Assembly: GCF_013249045.1 (NCBI RefSeq)
Contig: NZ_JABRWP010000004.1
Span: forward strand, 62,001 to 126,000
Direction: 5' to 3'
DNA from: Winogradskyella eckloniae
GTDB taxonomy: Bacteria > Bacteroidota > Bacteroidia > Flavobacteriales > Flavobacteriaceae
Length of the DNA stretch: 64,000 nucleotides
In this document: piece after piece, positions 53,101 to 61,048 of the stretch
Layout of the letters: every line of letters starts with the position of its first letter
Numbering within the stretch: position 1 is the first letter of the stretch
Notes under the pieces: generated by a model
What the model saw: only the letters and a program-made list of their open reading frames with translations
The model's database searches: none
Told to the model about the DNA's origin: nothing
Position numbers and translations under genes: made by a program

Positions 53101-55386
53101 TGAATAAGTGTCTGCCGTATTTATTGAAAATACGTTGCTAGATTGGTAGGTTACGTCGTCTAAACTGTATTCATAACCAGAAGGCACATTATTTACAGTG
53201 ATACTTCCGTTAGTAGTACAAATTATGTCGGTAGCGTTAACCGTTGGATTCAATACATTTTCATATACATTAAAATAAAACTGTACAAAACATCCACCAG
53301 GATAATTAATCGTAATTCTATATTGACCAGAAGTATCTGCCATAAAATCAGAACCATTACCTACGTTATTCCATGTACAAGCTGTATCTTCATTTGCACA
53401 GTCGCTATTAGAAACGGCAGCACAACTTGTTTCATCTAATTTTTCCCATATAATGGATGTAGAACTCGATATATTCGTTTGAATATGTCTAGAATCATTT
53501 GCACCACATAAAAATATATTTGGTAATTCTTTTCCATTATTAGGACAGGTTACAATTTCATCTGCATATGGTAATACAGGATTTGTAATGTCATTTCCAA
53601 ATAATTCAACATTAAAACGCTGCACAATTGATTGACATGGAGCAACAGCAGTATTATAAGAATAATATGAACCCGATTCTGTAACTGTGATGGATTGGCT
53701 TGTATCTATGACAGGTGTACCAGTAGGACTCGTAGACCATGCATAAGAATCATATCCATTAGCAGCTGTTAATTCTACGCTTTCTCCACACAATATGACG
53801 CTTTCTTGAAAGCCACAATCGAGATCAGCTAAAAAATTTGTAGCCTGTGGTGTGATTAAACATCCAGTATTAGAACTTAAACTAGGATCATCTGTAATTG
53901 TAAAATCTGGATTTATTGTGCCTTGATAAGAAACAAAAGCTTGGTTTTGAATAATATTAGAACATGCTTCTAATAGTTCTGAACATGAATCAACAACTTG
54001 CGCTTCAATTCTAATTTCTAAAACAGGATCGTTTTCTTCTACAATGGAATCATCGACATCAAATATTAATTCTCTTGTTGTAGGGTTATAACTAGACACG
54101 GTAACGCCAGGAGGCAATACTAAATCCGTTGGATGATTATATACAATGTTAACTGGTAAAATATCTCTGATTTGCAAATTTGTGGCATCATCATTTCCTG
54201 TGTTTTGGAATCCTATGACATAATTAACAGGTGAGCCAAGACCTACAAGTTGGTCACCAATGTTATTTCCTAAATTATCTTCAACAATTTTAGTGAGTAC
54301 AATATTTGGAGCAATAATTTCAATAGCAAAAGCACTGAAATAATAATAATAGATATCTAAATTACTACCTAGACTGATGTCTGCTGAGGTTGCATTATTG
54401 GCAATTAATGAATTGCCTGGATTAGGGATATTAATAATTCCGGCATCAAATCCTAAAGTGTTGGAACTATTAGGAACTCTATTTGTAAATAATTCGGAGG
54501 TGTTAGTGATAGGGTCAATGTCAGACACACTACTATTAAAGAAATTGTTGGCTGGTCTGATGACGTTACCTGCGTTATTTGTAACACTAATGGTAGTGCC
54601 ATTTAACTGTAAATAATCTCCTGTCCATCCTTTATCACCTTCAATTGTTGCAAAAGCAAATTTAGCACGAACTGGTCCTGTTGGAATTGTATTAAAACCA
54701 CTTACAGGAAAAGTTTCATTGATGGTACTAGTAATTTTGGTAAAGCCGTCAAATGAGGTTATGTATTTACTTGGTAATAATGGGTCTTCATAGATAACAA
54801 ATAAAGACCATCCTGCGGATAGTCCTTCTGAATTTGGTCTTGGACCAACTAAAGTAGATATGTTTGCTACGGCATAGGTTCCTTCTGGATTTGGCAAAGC
54901 CGTTAGCATAGAAGTAACATCATGATAATAGGCATAGGTATTAGAATGATTATTATTAGATGCATTTTGATAATATATTTCTGTTCCTGTTATATCTACA
55001 TAGGATCCTCCAGGTACTTTAAATTTTATATCAGATATTGGTTCATCGCCATCAACTACAGCACTCCAATATAAGCCAGCATAGACAATTTTGTAACAAC
55101 TTTCGTCACTAGGGATGTCTAGATCTGCGCTACTCGAATTGAATGTGTTTGCATCTCCATCGATGTCTACATAAACAGCAGCATTTAAATTGTCGTTGGT
55201 GTTATTTCCGTTGTAAGGATTGGAAGCATGTAATCCCACATTACTGTTTCCAATCAAAAGCATGTCTCCTTTAATTGCTTGATCGTACCTTGGAGAGAAG
55301 GGTACTAGGTTTTGTGAATACGATTGCTGTCCCAAAATCAGCAATAACACAATTAGGGCAATTCTAGAAAAAGTAGGTTTTTTCAT
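47173..55386 (-). CDS. SprB-like giant adhesin with T9SS type B (gliding-motility-associated) C-terminal domain
   Basis: The 2737-residue protein has a signal peptide (to about 24), an N-terminal beta domain (about 25-355) and a DUF11-like repeat (about 360-470, PVNYVIGFQNTGNDDATNLQI). An Ig-like segment (about 530-720) precedes roughly 22 SprB-type repeats of 80-90 residues. Each repeat ends in a form of AGTYTVTVTDANGC...I.EP. The protein closes with the CHU_C type B sorting domain (WFTPDGDGEFDTWAPG, FDIFDRYGRKIAEY, WDGRYNGTELPTGDYWFVV). F. johnsoniae SprB moves along the cell surface during gliding; this protein is less than half its size. The adjacent sprF-like gene supports an adhesin/gliding role. 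Confidence 0.88.
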   Translation of the reverse strand: MKKPTFSRIALIVLLLILGQQSYSQNLVPFSPRYDQAIKGDMLLIGNSNVGLHASNPYNGNNTNDNLNAAVYVDIDGDANTFNSSSADLDIPSDESCYKIVYAGLYWSAVVDGDEPISDIKFKVPGGSYVDITGTEIYYQNASNNNHSNTYAYYHDVTSMLTALPNPEGTYAVANISTLVGPRPNSEGLSAGWSLFVIYEDPLLPSKYITSFDGFTKITSTINETFPVSGFNTIPTGPVRAKFAFATIEGDKGWTGDYLQLNGTTISVTNNAGNVIRPANNFFNSSVSDIDPITNTSELFTNRVPNSSNTLGFDAGIINIPNPGNSLIANNATSADISLGSNLDIYYYYFSAFAIEIIAPNIVLTKIVEDNLGNNIGDQLVGLGSPVNYVIGFQNTGNDDATNLQIRDILPVNIVYNHPTDLVLPPGVTVSSYNPTTRELIFDVDDSIVEENDPVLEIRIEAQVVDSCSELLEACSNIIQNQAFVSYQGTINPDFTITDDPSLSSNTGCLITPQATNFLADLDCGFQESVILCGESVELTAANGYDSYAWSTSPTGTPVIDTSQSITVTESGSYYSYNTAVAPCQSIVQRFNVELFGNDITNPVLPYADEIVTCPNNGKELPNIFLCGANDSRHIQTNISSSTSIIWEKLDETSCAAVSNSDCANEDTACTWNNVGNGSDFMADTSGQYRITINYPGGCFVQFYFNVYENVLNPTVNATDIICTTNGSITVNNVPSGYEYSLDDVTYQSSNVFSINTADTYSVYVRQIGVATNPCVFEVPDVLIRDREFSATTTVVQPLCHGDKGSIQLAANEADPQYSFTLHQGATLVNSVGPIVDNNYTFENLNAGVYTATITSENGCTASEDITITEPEILSATVALTTPLSCDDGVITVYPTGGTSPYYYFVNGSTDFQSTSEITVSTAGTYTITVVDANNCETEVSINVNAIDPPEFNINKTDITCADDANSGAITIAVTNANGSSILYSIDDGTNFVSSNSFTGLIAGSYDIVLQYTSGSAECTTDSQSITINSGSTITGTAELSSPFTCLENGTITVTNETGGTAPYTYSLDGVNFQTSPVFNNLSDGTYTIIIKDSSGCSAAANDIEIAPLNPPTNLTFDHSAVTCPTNTATVSIIETIGGIGTLEYQIIAPTASATPYQTSTNFADLEPGTYTFQVKDENDCIYAESYTIDPIPVPTVSAVLTKDLDCTTSSDAIISGTITGPAPYTYAVSFNGSAYTDLGATGTTFSYATANEGTYQFQITDANNCIAESGEINIHPISLPALSLVAQTQPILCHGDTNGAIDITIDTTVGTPPYVIDVNNDTTGTNYGTQTTSLPAGTYTITVTDSKSCTATETITIHQPDAIVLDYDAIDITCTSGGVSQGSVIVNSVVGGTAPYNYFVTGTNGYSNSELNNTGSTSVNFDVVDFGLYQINVVDANGCSMLAQDVLVASPPTDLDINITSTIDCATGGEAEVSVGSSLSSSGPFFFSIYEGPSTVYPTGTWLAEDTPGSQSATFTGLIPGVLYTFIVFDQSTNCSYYEPSTVAIPTNSSLTTSAFSSNNITCTGSADGNVSFTVNSTYTTDVNVNFEIFDSLSLQSTGIIGSGTVPMNGSLDVSNLGPLPFGNYFVSISETSGPNSGCGIVTIPFNITESAIALELAVSIDNNANCNPNSGVISAIASHGTSPYRYQITNTSTTPSPTDAQWSSTSTFNEDAGSYYVHVIDAYNCIVTSPVQILEMDETPIISAINTNQCTVAEGEYEIEVTLDTAGIPPYTVSINGGAFQTQTFPFTLSNLYSGSHSISVKDMNGCGNTVSLEIAPPITLTPEVTAFPTCADNDGEITITGKGGSGFYTYSITPNSTSISLTDNVFSGVPSGTYTVTITDTVTGCSDDVSITVAEAIEPIFTLEPTSVICFGDNSGSFEINIQNYSGTYTYDVIDDSNTSVTGIVNANTTTNPFTVSAMESGSYSVVITETEFPFCSAEKLVIISSPTAPLSLNITETSDVTCNNNQGTITATATGGWGDLEYELTGDATVAYASNATFSNLSAGTYTVNVRDAKGCIVSETITLETPTPITATFTPSTTELACFGDQDASITITNVSGGQGTNYSYTLNTVSPTASSSGPQTSNVFENLGPGTYFVRVTDGYDCELTSIDIIITEPSPVASTLVRTTTQTCLTESTLTLSATGGTGTYTYSENASFNPILGSFTSSTTFSVSDGTYAYYVRDTNGCVTTVSNEITIDPLPPLTVTLASTNPTINCAGDNNGSISATALGGLGNYIYTLQDASGNPITATQNSPGYFTELYAGNYTVFVESGDCTTTSAQISITEPDAPLEATIDVNNVTCAGNNNGAVEIIATGGTGVIKYAISPQLNQFFETNTIENLSPGDYDLIVQDELGCYLNFSFSISEPNPVILNIVADSFFPEICSGNEDGEFSIAISGGTLPYSVSLDDYDGPYTVGNATQNEFDFTNLEGGDHVVFVRDAEGCESEWNITFPESVTILPEVIIENICENNIQGNIVTVTVDESITDLTQLDYSLDGGPYQESEKFINVPVGTNHYIDVRHSNGCIQTTEFFDIEASTPITLTLVEGELNEFIANASGGEGDYQFTMNDEDFGSENSFIITESGIYEVIVTDSTGCFAKAQIELEFEDICIPNWFTPDGDGEFDTWAPGCTENYPNLTFDIFDRYGRKIAEYRVGEVWDGRYNGTELPTGDYWFVVKTNDTSHDKEFVGHFTLYR

Positions 55387-55401
55387 AGTATTTTATTTTT
55401 C

Positions 55402-55442
55402 GTTCACATCTTTTTCCTCAGGGCAGAGAAAAAGATGTGAAC
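55402..55442 (-). promoter_or_regulatory. Strong intercistronic hairpin before the adhesin gene
   Basis: Perfect 15-bp arms GTTCACATCTTTTTC (55402-55416) and GAAAAAGATGTGAAC (55428-55442) enclose an 11-base loop. In the minus-strand transcript it ends 15 bases before the adhesin AUG and is followed by an A-rich rather than U-rich tract, so it is not a normal terminator. Confidence 0.75.
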
Positions 55443-55455
55443 AGCTTAACATTAT

Positions 55456-57963
55456 TTAATTTTCAATTTTCACTATAGACATTTTTCCGTTATACGGTCT
55501 GTTTCCTTTTGTTTTTAATGCGTTATTGGCGTCTTTTATATTATCGAATTTTTCATAGAAAATGTAATACTTACTTGTACTTACATCATGGAAAAAGTCA
55601 ATATCAGTTCTTCCAGCAGACACTACTTTAGTTACAAAATCATTTCTTCGTTTTATATCACTATGAACAGCAATAATTAGATAATAGCCACTTTCTACAT
55701 TATCTATATTTTTTAGTATAATGATATTGCTTCCAAGGTCTTCACCATAATCAAAATCTTCTGGTGTATAGGCCGTTTCATTTAAAGATGTTGTGGTCTT
55801 AATGTTTTGTAATAAAGATCTATCTTGATTATATCTATCTTCTTCGTTACTGTAAGCCGCACGTTTTATACGTCTACGTTTTTCAACTTCAGTAGCAATT
55901 TTTATAGATTCAAGTTTAGTATCTAATGCTAACTTGGTTTTATTGGCTTCTAGTTGCTCTGTCTTTAATTTGTCGATTTCAGCTTTGTAAAATAAATTAA
56001 CCTCATCTAATGCAAATTCTTCAATTTCTGCACGTTCATTGTATAATTGTGTTAACTCTTCAATCTTATCATTTCTAGTTAAAATGACTTTTTCTAAATC
56101 CGTTTTAATGGCATTTAATTTATTGTTTTCTGCCGTTACGCTTTTAAACGGTTTAGGTTCTACAGTAATACCTTGGTCTCCTAAATCATTTTCTTCCTTT
56201 AAATCTTTTAGGTCATTATTTTTTATAGTAACGATTTCATCGAATTGCTTAAGTAGATCATTTTGAGTTTCTTTTGAATCTTCTGTAGACTTCGCAATTT
56301 TTTTCATGGTTTGCGCTAACTCATCTTTAGGATTCTCAATTATATCTTCTTCATTAGTTTTTTGTTCCTCAGCATCTAATATAGCTTGTGCTTCTTCTTT
56401 TGCCTTCTGTTCAGCGTCAAGTTTAGCTTGTGCTAATGCTTCTTCTTTTGCTTTCTGTTCAGCGTCAAGTTTAGCTTGTGCTAGCGCTTCTTCTTTTGCT
56501 TTGTGTTCAGCAGCTAGTTTAGCTTGTGCTAATGCTTCTTCTTTTGCTTTTTGTTCAGCAGCTAGTTTAGCTTGTGCTAATGCTTCTTCTTTTGCTTTCT
56601 GTTCAGCAGCAAGTTTAGCTTGTGCTAGCGCTTCTTCTTTTGCTTTTTGTTCGGCAGCAAGTTTAGCTTGTGCTAGCGCTTCTTCTTTTGCTTTTTGTTC
56701 AGCAGCAAGTTTGGCTTGTGCTAGAGCTTCTTCTTTTGCTTTTTGTTCGGCAGCAAGTTTAGCTTGTGCTAGAGCTTCTTCTTTTGCTTTTTGTTCAGCG
56801 TCAAGTTTGGCTTGTGCTAAAGCTTCATCTTTTGCTTTTTGTTCAGCGTCAAGTTTAGCTTGTGCTAGAGCTTCATCTTTTGCTTTTTGTTCAGCATCAA
56901 GTTTGGCTTGTACTTGTGCTTCTTCTTTCGCTTTTTGTTCAGCTTCTTTTTTAGCTTTGTCCTCTTTTGTTTTAGATTTTGGAACGACACGTCTTCTATT
57001 GTCCTTTGATAGAATGCTTGTCATTTCATCTTGAGGACTATAATCGTAATATCTTTGTTTTTCAAATCGATAGGCGATAGTAAAATCATGAGAGTTTCCG
57101 AATGTACCAAGTTTACCAATAGCATTTTCATAATTATATTCTAATGCTATATTTTTTGTAACACTAATACCAGCACCAACAGTTGCTCCATAAAGTGAGT
57201 TATAACCACCTTGAACCCAAAATCCTTTTGGTATAGTAACCATTGCTAATGCAGAAATAATGGTTTTGTTTTCATAGATATCTGCTTTTAATAAACCCGA
57301 AAATTTACTTTCGTCAAAAAAGCCTTTACTATCCATATATCCTGTATACATAATATGTGCTTCAATACTTTGTTCAGGATTAACTTCTACTAGGGAAGAG
57401 GTGCTAAAATTGTATAAAGCTAGGTTGTTTATAGATAATCCAAAATCGAGATACTCAGTACCAAGATTTATTCCAGGATTAATAGTAAGTAAAGTGTGTT
57501 CAGGTACATTTTGTAACGAAGGATCATCAAAATTAGTGACAATATTTGCGGTATTAATTCCACTTTTATAGGCACCAACGTTTAAACCAAATGTAAGGTT
57601 GTTAACGCTTCCAATTCTTGCGTTGTAAGCAAAGTTTAAGAGACCACCAAAGGTCGTTAATATGCCATAGTTTTGTTGAAAAACTCCAATACCTGCTCCT
57701 ATGTTTTCAGCAAATCTTCCGGAGTAACTTCCAAAATAGGTTACTGGTGCATTTTCAAACTGTACCCATTCTCTTTTATTATTAAAACTAATCGTTGTTG
57801 TTTGTTCTCTAACAAAACTAAAAGTAGGGTTAATATTAAATCTATTAAAAGTTAATGAGTTTCTTGCAGGTATATCAAGTGAAACCACGCCATCATCATC
57901 TTCTTGCGAATAAAACGTCTGTGCTGAACAGATACAAAATATTAAAAGTATAATTCTTTTCAT
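55456..57963 (-). CDS. PorP/SprF-type protein with 16-residue coiled-coil repeats and SPOR-like C-terminus
   Basis: The 835-residue protein has a signal peptide (to about 19) and an outer-membrane PorP/SprF-like barrel domain (about 25-305; FNINPTFSFVREQ, GAGIGVFQQNYG, YNYENAIGKLGTFGNSHDFTIAYRF). A basic linker leads to eleven near-identical repeats of EEALAQAKLxAEQKAK, predicted to form a long charged helix like TolA. A second coiled coil (about 560-700) and a C-terminal SPOR-like domain (YYLIIAVHSDIKRRNDFVTKVV...YYIFYEKFDNIKDANNAL) follow. The last could bind peptidoglycan, linking the outer membrane to the wall. It sits 1 bp after the type B T9SS gene and before the adhesin. Confidence 0.82.
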   Translation of the reverse strand: MKRIILLIFCICSAQTFYSQEDDDGVVSLDIPARNSLTFNRFNINPTFSFVREQTTTISFNNKREWVQFENAPVTYFGSYSGRFAENIGAGIGVFQQNYGILTTFGGLLNFAYNARIGSVNNLTFGLNVGAYKSGINTANIVTNFDDPSLQNVPEHTLLTINPGINLGTEYLDFGLSINNLALYNFSTSSLVEVNPEQSIEAHIMYTGYMDSKGFFDESKFSGLLKADIYENKTIISALAMVTIPKGFWVQGGYNSLYGATVGAGISVTKNIALEYNYENAIGKLGTFGNSHDFTIAYRFEKQRYYDYSPQDEMTSILSKDNRRRVVPKSKTKEDKAKKEAEQKAKEEAQVQAKLDAEQKAKDEALAQAKLDAEQKAKDEALAQAKLDAEQKAKEEALAQAKLAAEQKAKEEALAQAKLAAEQKAKEEALAQAKLAAEQKAKEEALAQAKLAAEQKAKEEALAQAKLAAEQKAKEEALAQAKLAAEHKAKEEALAQAKLDAEQKAKEEALAQAKLDAEQKAKEEAQAILDAEEQKTNEEDIIENPKDELAQTMKKIAKSTEDSKETQNDLLKQFDEIVTIKNNDLKDLKEENDLGDQGITVEPKPFKSVTAENNKLNAIKTDLEKVILTRNDKIEELTQLYNERAEIEEFALDEVNLFYKAEIDKLKTEQLEANKTKLALDTKLESIKIATEVEKRRRIKRAAYSNEEDRYNQDRSLLQNIKTTTSLNETAYTPEDFDYGEDLGSNIIILKNIDNVESGYYLIIAVHSDIKRRNDFVTKVVSAGRTDIDFFHDVSTSKYYIFYEKFDNIKDANNALKTKGNRPYNGKMSIVKIEN
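56398..56925 (-). repeat. Eleven tandem 48-bp units in the SprF-like gene
   Basis: Exactly 11 x 48 bp encode 16-residue units. The central units differ by single bases, the outer ones show D/A and E/D changes, and one unit has His for Gln. Unit number can change by recombination without breaking the frame. Confidence 0.92.
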
Positions 57964-57964
57964 T

Positions 57965-59431
57965 TTATTTTACTACGGTTATTGATCCTTTTTTCGTTTT
58001 CTTGTCTTCAGTTGTAATGACATAATAAAAGACTTGATTAACACTTGTAAGGTTTAAGTCTGTTTCTGGCCAATTGTTTTGATAAGAATTGGTTTTTAAC
58101 ACCACCTTACCACGATTATCCATAATTAATACTTCAGTATTCGTATTGTCTGTGTGGTATATTTGAGGAATGATCCAAGTATCATTTATACCATCACCAT
58201 TTGGACTAATAACATTAGGTATTTTTGCTACATCAGGAAAGAAATCTTGTGCTTCTACAACACTGAAATAGTATTCTACAGTAGCTTCACAACCCATTGT
58301 TTGTGATATTACAGCAGTATAATCACCAAATTCATAAGCTTCAAAAAAGGACTCTGTTGCGCCTACAATTAAATCACCATCTAGATACCATGAATATTCA
58401 GGGTTACTTGCATTGGTAGTTAAATTGACTTCAATAGGGTAACCTTCAAGCGTTTCGTTAATTTCTGGTACGTCAATACTGCTATCAAATAATTCGCTAA
58501 CCAAATCAATAGATCCAGACGCAGAGCAGTCACCTAAATCTACCTGAACTGAAAATGTTCCGGATTCATTAGTTTCATACATTTGAGACGTAGCGTCTGC
58601 AATTATTTCTCCGTCCTTATACCACTGGTATGAGATTCCGTTAATGGTATTTAATGTTGTAGTGCCTTGACCTGGACAATATGGGTTTCCTAAACTCGAT
58701 ACAATAGTCGCATTGGCTTCACCAGAAACGACTTCTGTAATGGTAACACGATTAGAAAAGGAGTCTGATGTACAACTACCATAATTGGTTCTCACAAAGT
58801 AAGTGCCATCTGAGGTTACTTCTAGCGTTGGCCCTTCAGCAACAAATACAAACGTTGTAGGACTTGTTTCTCTATACCATTTAAAGGTAAGGTTAGGGTA
58901 TAATAAAGGCGAATCGTTATTGCCTGTACCAGGATTATCAATGCTTAATAAATAGCTTCCACCAGCACAAAACGCTCCAGTTGAAACTAAATTATTAATA
59001 GTAAACGGTGAATCTTGAGGCTTAAAGTAAGCTGCAAAAGATACAGAACCAGCACTCGTTGCTAGAGGAGCGCTACTTGTAATTCTAATTTTATAATTTT
59101 CACCAGCAGTTGTTTCTGGAAATGAAAAATCTAAAGTTGCAGGCGATGTTGTAATAGATCCAGGAGACGATGAATAAATGACTTCAGGATTTGAAAAATC
59201 GCCTTCAGAATCTGATAATTCAATAGAGAATTGGTTTGTTGGATACAAACCTGCTTCAGGTGAAAAAATAAATGTTGTACTATAAGTATTAAAATCATCA
59301 TTAGCACAAGCTTGACTAAAACCAAGACTTGGCGTGCCGATAACTACTTGTGCCTTAAGTTCGTTTTGCATGCATAATGCAAAGAAACATAGGCCAAATA
59401 ATATACTTTTAATGTATGTAAGTTTAAGCAT
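57965..59431 (-). CDS. Secreted Ig-domain protein with T9SS type B sorting domain
   Basis: The 488-residue protein has a signal peptide (to about 27, LKAQ) and a domain starting GTPSLGFSQACANDDFNTY (about 35-135). Tandem Ig-like/PKD-like domains (for example FKWYRETSPTTFVFVAEGPTLEV, YQWYKDGEIIADATSQM, YSWYLDGDLIVGATESF) lead to a C-terminal gliding-motility-associated domain (IPNVISPNGDGINDTWIIPQ, VLIMDNRGKVVLKT, FYYVITTEDKKTKKGSITVVK). Size and position resemble an SprD/SprC-like partner. It is separated from the SprF-like gene by 1 bp. Confidence 0.85.
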   Translation of the reverse strand: MLKLTYIKSILFGLCFFALCMQNELKAQVVIGTPSLGFSQACANDDFNTYSTTFIFSPEAGLYPTNQFSIELSDSEGDFSNPEVIYSSSPGSITTSPATLDFSFPETTAGENYKIRITSSAPLATSAGSVSFAAYFKPQDSPFTINNLVSTGAFCAGGSYLLSIDNPGTGNNDSPLLYPNLTFKWYRETSPTTFVFVAEGPTLEVTSDGTYFVRTNYGSCTSDSFSNRVTITEVVSGEANATIVSSLGNPYCPGQGTTTLNTINGISYQWYKDGEIIADATSQMYETNESGTFSVQVDLGDCSASGSIDLVSELFDSSIDVPEINETLEGYPIEVNLTTNASNPEYSWYLDGDLIVGATESFFEAYEFGDYTAVISQTMGCEATVEYYFSVVEAQDFFPDVAKIPNVISPNGDGINDTWIIPQIYHTDNTNTEVLIMDNRGKVVLKTNSYQNNWPETDLNLTSVNQVFYYVITTEDKKTKKGSITVVK

Positions 59432-59482
59432 TTCTTAAGGTTGAAAATATTTAATGTAATTAAGACTTTTTTAATGTTGGTC

Positions 59483-60790
59483 TTAGTCTTGTTCAATATC
59501 GTTTGCCGCGATAATTTTATTTATTCTTAATCTAAAATCAGGATATTTTTTATTTGAAGAATCGATAAAAGTTTCAGAATCTGGTCCTTTAGAATACACG
59601 TTGTTAAACGCTCTACTTCCGTACCAGCTTTCTAAATCGTCATTGTTTACGTAGCTTTTTCTAAATATGTTACCCTCACAATTATTAAAATACGTTCTTG
59701 TGAATTTTATTTTTTCTAAATTATCGCCATTAATAGCCATTTCAGGATCTAAGTAAACAGCTGGCATAAAACCAGAAATAACACTTTTATTTATTTGGAA
59801 TGACACATCTGTTCCTAAAAAAATGGCTTCTTGAACTAAACCAACTTTAAAATCATAGGCCAAATCATTACTAATATTTACTAAGGTTAAATTTTCTGCA
59901 ATAACATTGGTTTCTTTTTTATTTGTATCAGCGTTTTCTTTAATATCGTAAGATTTTACATTTAAACATCTAGAACCATCTGCGCTTGATATATAAGGTG
60001 ATCTAATCGCTAAAGAATTGCTAATAGTACTTTGTGTACCATAATTAAAGTCGAAATCATTTTTACTAGATCTGTAAGAAACAGCTTGTGATAAGGTTAC
60101 GTTTCCGCCTAAAATATTAAAAGAATCCCCTTGGCAATAACTTACCATAATATTATTGATAGATGTCTTTAAACCAACACCTGCTAAAGTAATACCACTA
60201 TAGTTACCAAATTCTTTTGTTATTTTACCAGCGTATTCTATTCTAAGATATTTTAAGATTCCAGAATCGCTATTGATATCTTCACCACCATAACTAATAG
60301 CTTCAGTAGAAGATGGGTTTAAGCCATAATTCAATGACATAACTTTTCCAAAAGTATTTAATGGCGCATTTCCAAGTATAAAAATTCCGCCCCAATCACC
60401 AGCATTTTTATCGATTCTACTCGATGTAAAAACAATAGGATCTGTTGCAGTACCTACGGCTTGTATTTTAGACCCTTTACTAATGGTTAAAGATCCATTA
60501 GTCTCATAGTCACCTAAAATAACAGTACCTGGTTCTATAGTTAATGTAGCGCAATTGGTTACATATACTTCACCTAATAATAAATAGGTGTTTCTTTTGG
60601 TTAATGTTGTGTTTTCAAAAATGTCTCCTGAGAGGATCTGTGTAGGCTCGTCGTAGCTTGCTTTGTTAGGTTTAAAGTCAGTCCAAGTATCTAGCCAATT
60701 ATTATATCCAGTAATTCCTTTTTCTTGTTGTGCAAATACATTACAAAACACAAAAATTAATAGAATTGTTGTAAGTGTAATTTTTTTCAT
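59483..60790 (-). CDS. Exported right-handed beta-helix-like protein, first gene of the adhesin operon
   Basis: The 435-residue protein has a signal peptide (to about 20, VFAQ). A body with GEVYVTNCATLTIEPGTVILGD, GSKIQAVGTATDPIVFTSSR, GDWGGIFILGNAPLN and GILKYLRIEYAG follows, the pattern of Bacteroidota exported beta-helix proteins often placed beside SusC or PorP genes. It has no clear T9SS sorting domain. It is preceded by the near-consensus promoter at 60839-60870 and followed after 51 bp by the type B T9SS gene. Function unknown; a role in surface assembly is suggested only by context. Confidence 0.75.
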   Translation of the reverse strand: MKKITLTTILLIFVFCNVFAQQEKGITGYNNWLDTWTDFKPNKASYDEPTQILSGDIFENTTLTKRNTYLLLGEVYVTNCATLTIEPGTVILGDYETNGSLTISKGSKIQAVGTATDPIVFTSSRIDKNAGDWGGIFILGNAPLNTFGKVMSLNYGLNPSSTEAISYGGEDINSDSGILKYLRIEYAGKITKEFGNYSGITLAGVGLKTSINNIMVSYCQGDSFNILGGNVTLSQAVSYRSSKNDFDFNYGTQSTISNSLAIRSPYISSADGSRCLNVKSYDIKENADTNKKETNVIAENLTLVNISNDLAYDFKVGLVQEAIFLGTDVSFQINKSVISGFMPAVYLDPEMAINGDNLEKIKFTRTYFNNCEGNIFRKSYVNNDDLESWYGSRAFNNVYSKGPDSETFIDSSNKKYPDFRLRINKIIAANDIEQD

Positions 60791-60838
60791 AATGGGTTAA
60801 TTCTTTAAATAGATTAATGGGGATTTAACTATTAGGCT

Positions 60839-60870
60839 CAAACATAATATTTTATTCCATGAAACACAAA
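60839..60870 (-). promoter_or_regulatory. Near-consensus promoter of the SprB-like operon
   Basis: On the minus strand TTTG (60870-60867), 20 bp, then TATGTTTG (60846-60839), an exact fit to TTTG-N20-TAnnTTTG. The start codon of the first gene lies about 50 bp downstream. CGACGAAAT at 60877-60885 lies just upstream of the -33 element. Confidence 0.75.
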
Positions 60871-60987
60871 TAATATCGACGAAATGTAAAAATTAATATC
60901 ATTTGTACATTATTTCTGACAAAAAATAGATAATAATCGAATTAATTGTGCTTTTTGAGGATTTTGATGTTTTGGTCAATTTTATCC

Positions 60988-61025
60988 TAAAAAAAAGCCT
61001 TGACTAGAAGTTAGTCAAGGCTTTA
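60988..61025 (-). terminator. Rho-independent terminator of the 61501 gene
   Basis: AAGCCTTGACTA (60995-61006) and TAGTCAAGGCTT (61012-61023), a 12-bp perfect stem with 5-base loop. On the minus strand it runs into T8. Confidence 0.88.
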
Positions 61026-61048
61026 AACACAATAATAAATAAAACTAA

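Noticed and set aside
56306-57034. 242-codon plus-strand frame rich in Ala, Ser, Cys and Phe
   Set aside because: It is the complement of the 48-bp repeats in the SprF-like gene; the periodic sequence keeps the opposite frame open.
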